DNA of 29,166 nt, from the NCBI GenBank assembly GCA_000432995.1, contig HF972609.1, forward strand, positions 14,628-43,793, in the 5' to 3' direction. This DNA is from Clostridium sp. CAG:1013 (GTDB lineage: Bacteria; Bacillota; Clostridia; Oscillospirales; Acutalibacteraceae). Position numbers and translations under genes: made by a program. The notes beneath the pieces are model-generated. The model searched no databases. It was not told the origin of the DNA and saw nothing but the letters and a program-made list of their open reading frames with translations. Positions within the stretch are counted from its first letter, which is position 1. The number at the start of each line of letters is the position of its first letter. Shown piece after piece: positions 14,074 to 22,020 of the stretch.

Positions 14074-14961
14074 TTATTCTTCTTTAAACCGGCGGGCACT
14101 GTGGCGGGCCCGGCTAGACTCCACTCCGCCCTTGGGAGTACGCCGCAGGCTGTACTTGCGGAAAGTCACCAGGAACACCAGAATGAACAGATCCACCACC
14201 AGAGTGGCAAGCTGAGCAGACGGCGGGATCTCTCCAGAATAGGTGCGGCCCAAAAGCAGCAGGGACAAATTGGAGAGAGAATAGGTCAAGCCAAACACCA
14301 CGGCGAAGATTCCCGTAACAAAGGCACGCTTGGCTGCGCCTTCCTCATCCACTCCCGCCAGCAGCTTGCACAGGTAGAACAGGCACAGCAGCATGGTAGC
14401 GCCGCCCAAGATGGCGAAAAAGTTCTCCACAAAGGAGGAGGACTTGGCGTAGAACACATAGACCAGAATCAAGTAGGAAACGCCCCACAGCACTCCCACC
14501 AGATACAGCAGAGGCACTTTCCCCAGGAGATTCTTCCCCAGGAAGAATCCGACGGAGGCGAACAGCTGCACCAGACCGAACAGGACGCAGCAAACCAAAA
14601 ACAGCATATGGAGCACCCAATATTCTCCATCAGCGGCAGGCTGAGCCCGCAGTTCCATCCATTGGAGCACTCCGGAGAAGAGGAGCACACCGCCGGAAAG
14701 AAGAGACGCCACGCCCGTCATGATGTTGCGCCGGGGAGTGTAGGGTCCGAAATACCGGCGGGAACGGAAACACATCCAGGACGCCAGCAGGCCGGTGACC
14801 ACCGGGACCAAAAGAGAGATCCAAGCCATCACCCCGCCGTCGGTGTAAAATCCGGTGTCATAGTCAAAGAAGTAGAGCATCTGCACCACGCGCAGCAGCA
14901 CGCCGGCGGCGAATCCCACGCAGGTGACTTTCAGCGCGTTGCCTACATTTACAAATTTCAT
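14074..14961 (-). CDS. Unknown multi-pass membrane protein (about 8 TM)
   Basis: I do not recognise this 295-residue protein. It has about eight hydrophobic segments, near 10-30, 44-64, 80-100, 115-140, 149-171, 180-202, 213-237 and 249-267. A positively charged loop (RSRRYFGPYTPRRN, 66-79) and a basic cytoplasmic tail (268-295) fit an inside C-terminus. No catalytic or transporter motif is evident. The ATG at 14961-14959 has only a weak AAGGA about 10-14 bases upstream. It lies between gltA and gap on the same strand but has its own promoter (15031-15059). Comparable genes of unknown role are common in Oscillospiraceae; that comparison is from general impression, not a search. Confidence 0.8.
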   Translation of the reverse strand: MKFVNVGNALKVTCVGFAAGVLLRVVQMLYFFDYDTGFYTDGGVMAWISLLVPVVTGLLASWMCFRSRRYFGPYTPRRNIMTGVASLLSGGVLLFSGVLQWMELRAQPAADGEYWVLHMLFLVCCVLFGLVQLFASVGFFLGKNLLGKVPLLYLVGVLWGVSYLILVYVFYAKSSSFVENFFAILGGATMLLCLFYLCKLLAGVDEEGAAKRAFVTGIFAVVFGLTYSLSNLSLLLLGRTYSGEIPPSAQLATLVVDLFILVFLVTFRKYSLRRTPKGGVESSRARHSARRFKEE

Positions 14962-14990
14962 GTCATTTAGTCCTTATTCTGTATTTCCCC

Positions 14991-15028
14991 AAAAAGGAGA
15001 GACCCTGGGTTTTCTGCCCCGGGCCTCT
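14991..15028 (-). terminator. Intrinsic terminator downstream of gltA
   Basis: Read on the minus strand, the arms at 15028-15017 and 15009-14998 (AGAGGCCCGGGG with CCCAGGGTCTCT) pair over 12 positions. They include one G-U pair and one mismatch, and a TTTTT run follows (14995-14991). The promoter of the next gene lies immediately upstream, at the base of this hairpin. Confidence 0.7.
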
Positions 15029-15030
15029 GA

Positions 15031-15059
15031 ATTATAGCATATTTTTTTCCATTTTCCAA
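15031..15059 (-). promoter_or_regulatory. Promoter of the 8-TM membrane protein gene
   Basis: On the minus strand TTGGAA (15059-15054) and a perfect TATAAT (15036-15031) are 17 bases apart. The predicted start of transcription falls inside the gltA terminator stem, at about 15024. Confidence 0.7.
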
Positions 15060-15100
15060 TAGAGATTATAGGGAGGACACGCTCCAGAAAAGAATTCCTC

Positions 15101-16471
15101 TCACTGGCGCTGATCCAGGGGCACATAGACCTGACTCATAGGCAGAGCCCGGTAAGCCGGACGCATGATCCGTCCGCCAGTGGTCAGCTCCTCGATGCGG
15201 TGAGCGCACCATCCCGAGATGCGGCTGACGGCAAACATAGGAGTAAACAGATCCTGAGGAATTCCCAGCATCTCGTACACCAAACCGGAATAGAAATCCA
15301 CATTGGCGCTGATGACCTTGTCCTTGCCGGTCACTTTAGCAAAGGCCGCGGGAGCCAGACGCTCCACCAGCTGATACAGGGCCAGCTTTCCGTCGTAGCC
15401 TGTTTTTTTGGCCAAGCTCTGAGCCTTTTCCTTCAGGATCACAGCCCGTGGATCGGACAAGGTATACACTGCGTGGCCCATGCCGTAAATGAGCCCGCTG
15501 CCATCGGCGGCTTCCCCTTGGAGGATCTTCTCCAGGTAGGCTTCCACCTCGTCCTCGTTTTCCCAGTTCTGAACGTGAGTCATCAAGTCGTCCATCATCA
15601 TGCGGACCTGGTGGTTTGCGCCACCGTGCTTGAAGCCCTTCAAAGAGCCCACAGCCGCTCCGATGGCGGAATAGATATCCGTTCCCGCGCTGGTGAGCAC
15701 CCGGGTGGTAAAGGTGGAGTTGTTACCGCCGCCATGCTCCGCGTGAAGCACCATGCACAGATCCAACAGCTTTGCTTCCTCCCGGGTAAACTTCCGGTCC
15801 GGTCTCAGGGCGTTGAGGATGGCTTCGGCAGTGGAATGGTTGGGTTCGTAGGGGTGGAAGAACATGCTCTGCTTGTCAAAATGACGCCGCTTCACCTGAT
15901 AGGCGTAAGACATGATGGAGGGCATCCGAGCGATGAGGGACAGACTCTGACGCATGTTGTTTTCCAGAGACTGATCATCGGGATTGTCGTCGTAGGAATA
16001 CAGTGCCAGCACAGAACGAGCCAGCTTGTTCATGATATTCTTGGAAGGCGCCTTGATAATCATATCCTCGGGGAAATACTCGGGCAGTTCCCGGTTCTCG
16101 TAGAGGATCTGGCAGATCCGATCGTACTGACGCCGGTTGGGCAGCTGGCCGAAAATCAAAAGCCACACCACTTCCTCGAAGCCAAAGCGATCCTCCGCTT
16201 CGCAGCCCCGAACGATATCTTCCACGTCAATTCCTCGATAGGTGAGCTTGCCCTTGTCCGGGATCTTATCACCGTCGGCGATGAGATAACCGTGAACATT
16301 GCACACGTGGGTCAAGCCCGCCATGACGCCGGTGCCGTCGGCGTTGCGCAGGCCCCGCTTCACCCGGTGGGTCTCATATTCTTCTTTGGTAATGACGTTG
16401 TTTCGCTTATATTCTTCGCACAGCTCCTGAATGGTGGTGCTGCCGGGCGTTTCATTGTTGAGCCTCTGCAT
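15101..16471 (-). CDS. gltA: Citrate synthase
   Basis: The 456-residue enzyme condenses acetyl-CoA with oxaloacetate. The catalytic triad of the family is visible: H246 in LHAEHGGGN, H282 in GFKHGGANH and D392 in ANVDFYSG. The block YGMGHAVYTLSDPRA is also conserved. A 60-residue N-terminal extension precedes the core block KGKLTYRGIDVEDI, as in the longer Clostridial citrate synthases. It probably supplies 2-oxoglutarate for glutamate in an incomplete cycle, since no other TCA gene is in the window (inference). The ATG has an AAAGGGG site. The promoter and a dyad sit just upstream, and a terminator follows. Confidence 0.95.
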   Translation of the reverse strand: MQRLNNETPGSTTIQELCEEYKRNNVITKEEYETHRVKRGLRNADGTGVMAGLTHVCNVHGYLIADGDKIPDKGKLTYRGIDVEDIVRGCEAEDRFGFEEVVWLLIFGQLPNRRQYDRICQILYENRELPEYFPEDMIIKAPSKNIMNKLARSVLALYSYDDNPDDQSLENNMRQSLSLIARMPSIMSYAYQVKRRHFDKQSMFFHPYEPNHSTAEAILNALRPDRKFTREEAKLLDLCMVLHAEHGGGNNSTFTTRVLTSAGTDIYSAIGAAVGSLKGFKHGGANHQVRMMMDDLMTHVQNWENEDEVEAYLEKILQGEAADGSGLIYGMGHAVYTLSDPRAVILKEKAQSLAKKTGYDGKLALYQLVERLAPAAFAKVTGKDKVISANVDFYSGLVYEMLGIPQDLFTPMFAVSRISGWCAHRIEELTTGGRIMRPAYRALPMSQVYVPLDQRQ

Positions 16472-16487
16472 AACGCTTCCCCTTTCT

Positions 16488-16506
16488 TCAAACGATGATT
16501 GTTTGA
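16488..16506. promoter_or_regulatory. 6+6 inverted repeat at the gltA transcription start
   Basis: TCAAAC (16488-16493) and GTTTGA (16501-16506) flank a 7-base spacer. The repeat lies directly downstream of the gltA -10 box, where a bound repressor would block initiation. Confidence 0.45.
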
Positions 16507-16534
16507 TTGTACTCCGTTAAAGTGGGAAAGTCAA
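16506..16534 (-). promoter_or_regulatory. Promoter of gltA
   Basis: On the minus strand TTGACT (16534-16529) and TACAAT (16511-16506) are exactly 17 bases apart. The leader to the ATG is about 30 bases. Confidence 0.78.
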
Positions 16535-16646
16535 CGGCTTTTTGCAAGATTCCTTTTGTAAAATTTTATTTTAGCAAGAATATCGTCAAGTTTACCCTTG
16601 AATATGAATTTTTTAATTCTAAATTATGCAAAAAGAAGGTGTACTC

Positions 16647-17777
16647 ATGTCTCCTCAGTTTCGCAGAAGAACTCGTGGGATGCTGGTGTTGTTTCTTGTC
16701 CTCTACCTTTCCTTCACTCTGATCCCCGCCGCGGTGTACGGAGCGTATCGCATGCAGGAAAGCAACGCTCCCTCTGATAACACCACCGTCACCCCCGACG
16801 CCAGTTCCACTCCCCTTCCCACTACCCCTACTCCTGTCCCCTCCCCGGAGGACGCCTCAGGTTTCCTGGACGAACGGTCTCTGCCGGAGGTCTCTCCCCT
16901 GCCAGAGGAAACGACTCAGGAAGATGTATTCACTCTGTACGACACTTCCACCGGCGAGACCTTTGACGTGACCGCCGAGGAATTCCTCCCCGCTGCTCTG
17001 GCCTGCGAGATGGACTTGTTCGCCCCGGAGGAGGCCCTGAAAGCTCAGGCCGTAGCATTGTACACCTTCTACTCCTACCAGCGGGCGCAAAATTCCGGGG
17101 AGGAAGCTGACTTTGCCTGCGACTCGGAAGATTGGCTGGTGTATGTGCCCCAATCTGCCATGGAAGAACGTTGGGGGGAAGATTACTCCTCCTATTACCA
17201 AAAACTGATAGACGTGGTATCTTCTGTGAAAGGACAGCTTCTCACCTGGGACGGGGAACCTATCTGCGCGGCATTCTTCGCCATTTCCGGAGGGAACACC
17301 GCGTCCTCTCTGGATGTGTGGCAGGAGGATTTTCCCTATCTGCAAACCGTGGCAAGTCCCGGTGACGCTTTCACTGGCGGATACCTCTCCACTGTGTCCT
17401 TGACGGCGGAGGAGCTGCGTCAAGCTGCCGAAACCATGTGGCCGGGAGAGGTGGACTTCTCCGGAGAAGAAAGCTCTTGGTTCACAGCGGTGGAGACTGC
17501 TTCCTCCGGCTATGTGACCAGCGCCCAGGTGGGGGGCCGGACCTGCACTGGTGAGGAATTGCGGGAAGCCTTGGGGCTGCGCAGCGCCTGTTTCCAGTGC
17601 ACCTATAACCAGGGGACCTTTACTCTCACCGTTCGAGGATGGGGCCACGGAGTGGGGATGAGCCAAGCTGGGGCCATGTTTCTGGCGGAACAGGGAGCGG
17701 ATTACCGGGAAATTCTTGCTCACTACTACCCTGGAGTCACGCTGGATGGAACGGAAACCTCCTCAGAACCTCAATAA
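16647..17777 (+). CDS. SpoIID-like peptidoglycan-processing protein
   Basis: The 376-residue protein has a basic N-terminus, one membrane anchor (12-33) and a Thr/Pro/Ser-rich linker (40-90). The SpoIID domain spans 100-370. Family landmarks are ACEMDLFAPEEALKAQAVAL (E121 is at the place of the SpoIID catalytic glutamate), AAFFAISGGNT and GWGHGVGMSQAGA (331-343). SpoIID/LytB proteins bind or cleave denuded glycan strands, classically during engulfment. The usual Cys-Gln-x-Tyr block is replaced by DWLVYVPQ, so this may be a divergent paralogue rather than SpoIID itself. I choose the ATG at 16647 (AGAAGG 7 bases upstream) over one at 16626, which has no ribosome binding site. The AT-rich upstream stretch shows no clear sigma-A promoter. 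Confidence 0.85.
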   Translation: MSPQFRRRTRGMLVLFLVLYLSFTLIPAAVYGAYRMQESNAPSDNTTVTPDASSTPLPTTPTPVPSPEDASGFLDERSLPEVSPLPEETTQEDVFTLYDTSTGETFDVTAEEFLPAALACEMDLFAPEEALKAQAVALYTFYSYQRAQNSGEEADFACDSEDWLVYVPQSAMEERWGEDYSSYYQKLIDVVSSVKGQLLTWDGEPICAAFFAISGGNTASSLDVWQEDFPYLQTVASPGDAFTGGYLSTVSLTAEELRQAAETMWPGEVDFSGEESSWFTAVETASSGYVTSAQVGGRTCTGEELREALGLRSACFQCTYNQGTFTLTVRGWGHGVGMSQAGAMFLAEQGADYREILAHYYPGVTLDGTETSSEPQ

Positions 17778-17785
17778 AAGGACGC

Positions 17786-17816
17786 AAAAAAGGACAGCCG
17801 AAGCTGTCCTTTTTTT
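17786..17816. terminator. Bidirectional terminator between SpoIID-like gene and mscS
   Basis: AAAAAAGGACAGC (17786-17798) and GCTGTCCTTTTTT (17803-17815) form a perfect 13-base stem with a CGAA tetraloop. It serves the two convergent genes. Confidence 0.92.
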
Positions 17817-18627
17817 ATTTCTGGGAAAGGTGTACGTCCAGCTGCGGATAGGGAATGGAGATTCCCTCCCGATCGAAAGCGGCCTTAACCCCTTCCTGCA
17901 TGGCGTAATAGATGGACCAATAGTCCTCTTGTTTACACCAGAATTTCGCCACCACTGTGACGGAGCTATCCTTCAATTCTCCTACGGCGATCAAAGGCTC
18001 CGGGTCACGAAGAACACGGGGCTCAGCGTCTACCAGTTCTTTCAGGATTTCCTTTGCCTTTACCAGATCTGCCTGGTAGGAGACCCCGTAGCTCAGATCC
18101 AGCCGGCGGGTGCCGCTGCTGGTGAAGTTTACCACCACGTCGCTGGTGATCTTGGAGTTGGGGATGATCACTTCCTTGTTGTCAAAGGTGGACAAGGTAG
18201 TGGCCAGGATCTCGATACGCTTCACCGTGCCCTCATACGTCCCGATGGAAAGATAATCCCCCATGCTGAAAGGCTTGGTGAAAATGATCTGCATGCCGCT
18301 GACCAAGTTGGACAAGCTTCCCTGCAAAGCGAAGCTGGCCGTCAAGCCTGCAGCGCCCAACGCCGCCACCAGGGAAGTAATGTTGATCCCCAGCTGTGCC
18401 ACAGCGCTCACCGCTGCCACTACCAACACCAAGGCTTTTACCAAAGAACCTATAAAACTTGCCACTAAAGGGTCTACCTTGCCCTTGGAAATAGCTTTTT
18501 TCGTAAGTTTTGCGGCGAGTCGGGCCAAAAACCAGCCCCCAAAAAAGATGAGTGCCGCCAAGACAAGGTTAATAAAGAACCCCGCTAACCCGTGCAGGAA
18601 ATTGCTCCAGACTGTCTGCCAATCCAT
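17815..18627 (-). CDS. mscS: Small-conductance mechanosensitive channel (MscS family)
   Basis: The 270-residue channel subunit has three membrane helices (about 14-36, 57-80, 85-110). The third is the Gly/Ala-rich pore helix VAALGAAGLTASFALQGSLS. The beta domain (FTKPFSMGDYLSIGTYEGTVKRIEI, VIIPNSKI) and the C-terminal alpha/beta domain (LDLSYGVSYQADLVKAKEIL) follow. MscS heptamers open under membrane tension and release solutes upon osmotic downshift. Length is close to the E. coli protein (286). The ATG is preceded by AAAGGA about 14 bases upstream. An extended -10 promoter lies at 18674-18682. The gene is divergent from the MORN unit. Confidence 0.94.
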   Translation of the reverse strand: MDWQTVWSNFLHGLAGFFINLVLAALIFFGGWFLARLAAKLTKKAISKGKVDPLVASFIGSLVKALVLVVAAVSAVAQLGINITSLVAALGAAGLTASFALQGSLSNLVSGMQIIFTKPFSMGDYLSIGTYEGTVKRIEILATTLSTFDNKEVIIPNSKITSDVVVNFTSSGTRRLDLSYGVSYQADLVKAKEILKELVDAEPRVLRDPEPLIAVGELKDSSVTVVAKFWCKQEDYWSIYYAMQEGVKAAFDREGISIPYPQLDVHLSQK

Positions 18628-18673
18628 AAGTTTTTCCGTCCTTTCCCGGCCGCGCCGTGTTGATTTGGGATAT

Positions 18674-18682
18674 AGTATAGCA
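18674..18682 (-). promoter_or_regulatory. Extended -10 promoter of mscS
   Basis: The minus strand reads TGC-TATACT, an extended -10 element; no good -35 box is found at the usual distance. It is 47 bases upstream of the ATG. Confidence 0.5.
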
Positions 18683-18759
18683 TAAAACCAGAGAAATAGC
18701 GCCCGTTCCCCAAAGTTTTTTCTTTCCCCCCAAAATCCCTATGCCAAATACAAAAAATG

Positions 18760-18768
18760 TGATATAAT
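18760..18768 (+). promoter_or_regulatory. Extended -10 promoter of the MORN/MBL unit
   Basis: TGA-TATAAT gives a perfect -10 with the upstream TG dinucleotide. The -35 region (about 18740-18746) is poor. The start codon lies 40 bases downstream. Confidence 0.6.
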
Positions 18769-18807
18769 GTTTTTAATTATTGCGTCTTTGAAAGTGAGAG
18801 CGTGAAC

Positions 18808-20661
18808 ATGGAATCGAACGTCACAACCAACGCCATGAGCACAAGTTTGCTGGCCCGGCACGTGTACTGCGTCTGCTTTACCGATCGGGACAGTTTGGAT
18901 ATTTTGCGGGGCGAACTGGCTTTGGCCAGGGAGAAATTCTTCACCGGCGGCCAGAAAACGCTGCGGGTGGGTAAAAAACAAGTCATCCGGGGCTTTGACG
19001 GAAAGCTCCAGGGAAAAATCTCCCGCCGTTCCTTCTATTGGAGCAAGTCTGTCCGCAACGTGGCAGGAGCTGGACGCCTGGCACTGGAAGAATCTTTCGA
19101 CCAGAAGGGCGGCTACGTGCTGGTGAACCGGGATTTTCGCAGTGTCATCACAAGCCGGGTATTTTTCGACAAGTCTCAGATCTGGCTGAAATCCGAATAC
19201 TACGAACCCTGGGATCCCCACACGGCACGGGTCATCTTCAAGCCTGTGGATTCCGCCGACATGGTGGAACGCTTCGACTGGGACTCTACCAAGAAATTGT
19301 ACCGTTCCACCATGCTCTCCCCTGTGCCCTATCTGGAAGGCAAAGCGGAACAGAGCCTGCTCAACGCCCAGTTCGGAGAGCCCAAGCTGCTGATCTCCAC
19401 AACGGAGGGGATCTTCTGCTACTGTCCCCAGAAAGAGGCCCAAAAACGCGTTGAAGCTTTAAACGACTTAAAAAGCGGCACCTTGGTGATCCTCCCAGCG
19501 TGGGAGGTGAAAGAGGGCTCCCTTGCCGGTGAGCGTGATGATGACGGAATGGAGGTCTCCTTCCCCAGTCTGGAGGAATACGCCAAAGTGGAGATGCCCC
19601 AGGACCTAAAAGCCGCTCCTCTCACGGAAACACCTGCCCCACCTTTCCAGGAAGGGGAGGAATTCGCCCCGGAGGAAGAGGCGTCTGCTTCCGTTGAACC
19701 CTCCTCCACCCAAGAGGAGATAGAGGAAAAGACGGAGGAGGAAGAACCCCCGAAAGACGAACAGGTTCCCACCCAAGAAGAAAAAGCGGCACCTGAGCCA
19801 AACGAGCCTGCTGACCCGGAGAGTCGAGCTATCCTCCACGCGGCGAGACTTGCCGCCCAGCAAAACAAGGAAAGCCAGCCTGATTCGTCCCCCGAGGTAG
19901 AGCAGAAGCCGGAGGAAAGCCCTGCCGAAGCCCCTTCCATCCAGGTGGTGGAAGCACCCCAGTTCTCCTCCCAGGAGCCTGGAGTAAGAGTAGTAGCTTC
20001 TCCCTCTGACCAAAAGGAAGCGCTTGTTTCCCAGGCCAGCCCCTCCTACCGGGGAGAACTGCGGGAAGGCAAGCCTTGGGGTCGAGGCCGCACAGAACAG
20101 AAGGACGGCCTCACCTCCTACGAGGGAGAATTCCGGGATGGCAAGCGGGAAGGCTTCGGCGCTTACTATTATAAAGACGGCAACCTGTGCTACGCCGGGT
20201 CTTGGAAAGACGATAAAAAAGACGGCTTGGGCGTATCCTTCCGAGACAGCGACCACGCTCTCCATGTGGCCCGCTGGAAGGAAGGCGCTCCGGAGGAATT
20301 CGTCTCCCTGTTTGACAAGGACGGTAATCTGCGTTATGGGGGCCGCATCCAGCAGGGCAAGAAGCAAGGCCCCGGTGTTTCTTACAATACTGCCGATGGC
20401 ACCGTGTTTGTGGGCAAGTGGCTGGACGGCCAACCCACTGGCCTGGGCTCCGTGTTCGACCGAGAAGGCAACTTAATCTACTACGGCGGCTGGAAGGACG
20501 GCAAACGCTGGGGCCACGGCACGGAATTTGACCCCTCCGGCGCCATTATTTTCGACGGAGAATGGAAAGACGGCAAATACTTTAACGGAATTCTCTATCA
20601 AAAGCGGGACCAGGAAGGCCTCCCCGACACGGACACCACCGGTCCCACCTGGGAGCTGTAA
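18808..20661 (+). CDS. MORN-repeat protein with an unrecognised N-terminal domain
   Basis: The protein of about 617 residues has three parts. Residues 1-255 form a globular domain I do not recognise (CVCFTDRDSLDILRGELALA, FDGKLQGKISRRSFYWSKS, YYEPWDPHTARVIFKPVDSA). Residues 265-410 are a Pro/Glu-rich, strongly acidic linker, probably disordered. Residues 414-597 hold about eight MORN repeats (YEGEFRDGKREGFGAYYY, YAGSWKDDKKDGLGVSF, FVGKWLDGQPTGLGSVF, YYGGWKDGKRWGHGTEF). MORN modules act as protein or lipid binding beta-hairpin stacks. No signal peptide or membrane helix is seen, so it is probably cytosolic. GTG at 18802 and ATG at 18808 are both possible starts; ATG has better spacing from the weak GTGAG site. 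It is the first gene of a three-gene unit; the next gene begins 18 bases after the stop. Confidence 0.85.
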   Translation: MESNVTTNAMSTSLLARHVYCVCFTDRDSLDILRGELALAREKFFTGGQKTLRVGKKQVIRGFDGKLQGKISRRSFYWSKSVRNVAGAGRLALEESFDQKGGYVLVNRDFRSVITSRVFFDKSQIWLKSEYYEPWDPHTARVIFKPVDSADMVERFDWDSTKKLYRSTMLSPVPYLEGKAEQSLLNAQFGEPKLLISTTEGIFCYCPQKEAQKRVEALNDLKSGTLVILPAWEVKEGSLAGERDDDGMEVSFPSLEEYAKVEMPQDLKAAPLTETPAPPFQEGEEFAPEEEASASVEPSSTQEEIEEKTEEEEPPKDEQVPTQEEKAAPEPNEPADPESRAILHAARLAAQQNKESQPDSSPEVEQKPEESPAEAPSIQVVEAPQFSSQEPGVRVVASPSDQKEALVSQASPSYRGELREGKPWGRGRTEQKDGLTSYEGEFRDGKREGFGAYYYKDGNLCYAGSWKDDKKDGLGVSFRDSDHALHVARWKEGAPEEFVSLFDKDGNLRYGGRIQQGKKQGPGVSYNTADGTVFVGKWLDGQPTGLGSVFDREGNLIYYGGWKDGKRWGHGTEFDPSGAIIFDGEWKDGKYFNGILYQKRDQEGLPDTDTTGPTWEL

Positions 20662-20679
20662 CGGGAAAGGAGTGAGCCT

Positions 20680-22008
20680 TTGAACTGGCTGGAACTGGTG
20701 AATATGGAATACGGGGAATGCGTGGTGCTGGGCGGTCAGGATCGAAGCATTCTCATGGTGGACTGCGGCAGCGTCAGCCAGAAGTTGCGAGAAGGGGACG
20801 TGCCCCTGGATCAGTGGGTAGAGACTATCGCTCACCGGTACGACAGCGCTATGGACCGGTATTTCCTGCTGACCCACTACCATCGGGACCACCTTTCCGG
20901 ATTCCAGAAACTGCTGGACTGCCGAGAGGGGTATTTCAGCCGGGTATTCCTCCCCAAAACTCCCTTGGACAGCCGAGGCGCGCCCCTACTGCTAGAGTTT
21001 GCTTTGTTTGCCTACCTGTTTGCCCAGCCCCAAAGTGACTCCTTCCAGGTGAACACCTGGTGTGTCAAGGCATTCCGTACCCTAGGAGAGCGACTGGGCC
21101 AGGACAGGATCTTCACTCTGGGCGCCGGGGATACATTCCACTTTGACGGGGTGGAATATGAGGTTCTTTGGCCCCGTGTGGAAAATTATCCCTTTGAGCC
21201 CCAGCTGGGGACTGCCTTGGAAGGACTAAACGTACTGTTCTCCTCCCCCTTCCAGCCCGTCTGTGTCAAGCGGTTCCTGGAGCTGAAAGAGTCGTTTCTC
21301 ACTCTGTACTGCAAGTGCTGCGACGCCTTCGCGGCTTCCCACCGGGCGGTACCCGAGAAACGCCGGGCCTATCTGGAACATCTGAACAGTGTACTGGAAG
21401 AACTGGAAGCCTTACGGGAACAGCTGAACCTGACCCCCGAAGCCCACGACGTTCGAGAAGCCTTGGAGAACCCCATCAACGCGGGAGCCTACACCAGCGC
21501 TGTCAACGGGGCGTCGGTGGTATTCCATAACCGGCGCAAAGGTGGCCCCAGCGAGCAGGACATCCTCCTCACCGGCGACGCCACACCGGAGACCATGCTT
21601 GAGATCATGGACCAGCTTCACGACGGGTATTTCATTCTGAAGGCGCCTCACCACGGCACTGCTTCCGGATACAGCACCCTGTTCCGGGATATGAGTGCCG
21701 CCCATCTTCTCATCAGCAACGGTGAGTACCATGCCGGAGGCGCGGTGGCTCAGGAATACATCGACTGGGAAGGGGCTGTGCGTCACTGCACGGGCACCGG
21801 AGCCTGCAAGTGGTTCAAGGCCTCCCAGGGGTGCTGCAACCGGTTGAGCTACTGCTTCGATCAGCAAAATGGTCCGGGGCTTGTCATCAAATGTTCTGCC
21901 GCCGGGAATAAAACCGGGAAATTCCCCGGCTGCGCTATCCGGGTGGTTGGCCCCCGGGGAGAACGTGGCTGTCTGTGCGACATGTTTCCCTCTGCTCGAG
22001 ACATCTAA
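20680..22008 (+). CDS. ComEC-like metallo-beta-lactamase-fold protein
   Basis: The 442-residue protein has an MBL fold. The metal motif is THYHRDHLSG (HxHxDH, H66, H68, D70, H71), the bridging aspartate is D300 in LLTGDAT, and KAPHHGT (H324, H325) is the ComEC/Rec2-type final motif. The order matches the extracellular domain of ComEC, but no membrane segment is present. An insert of about 95 residues (200-290) contains CKCC and a charged helix. The last 80 residues hold nine cysteines, unusual for a cytosolic enzyme. The TTG start is chosen because AAAGGAG lies 8 bases upstream and no ATG or GTG fits that site. Substrate unknown: nucleic acid or phosphodiester hydrolysis is plausible from the fold. 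It is co-transcribed with the MORN gene. Confidence 0.85.
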   Translation: MNWLELVNMEYGECVVLGGQDRSILMVDCGSVSQKLREGDVPLDQWVETIAHRYDSAMDRYFLLTHYHRDHLSGFQKLLDCREGYFSRVFLPKTPLDSRGAPLLLEFALFAYLFAQPQSDSFQVNTWCVKAFRTLGERLGQDRIFTLGAGDTFHFDGVEYEVLWPRVENYPFEPQLGTALEGLNVLFSSPFQPVCVKRFLELKESFLTLYCKCCDAFAASHRAVPEKRRAYLEHLNSVLEELEALREQLNLTPEAHDVREALENPINAGAYTSAVNGASVVFHNRRKGGPSEQDILLTGDATPETMLEIMDQLHDGYFILKAPHHGTASGYSTLFRDMSAAHLLISNGEYHAGGAVAQEYIDWEGAVRHCTGTGACKWFKASQGCCNRLSYCFDQQNGPGLVIKCSAAGNKTGKFPGCAIRVVGPRGERGCLCDMFPSARDI

Positions 22009-22020
22009 GAGGTGATCGCT

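Noticed and set aside
15200..16498. 432-codon open frame on the plus strand opposite gltA
   Set aside because: Antisense shadow; citrate synthase is unambiguous on the other strand.
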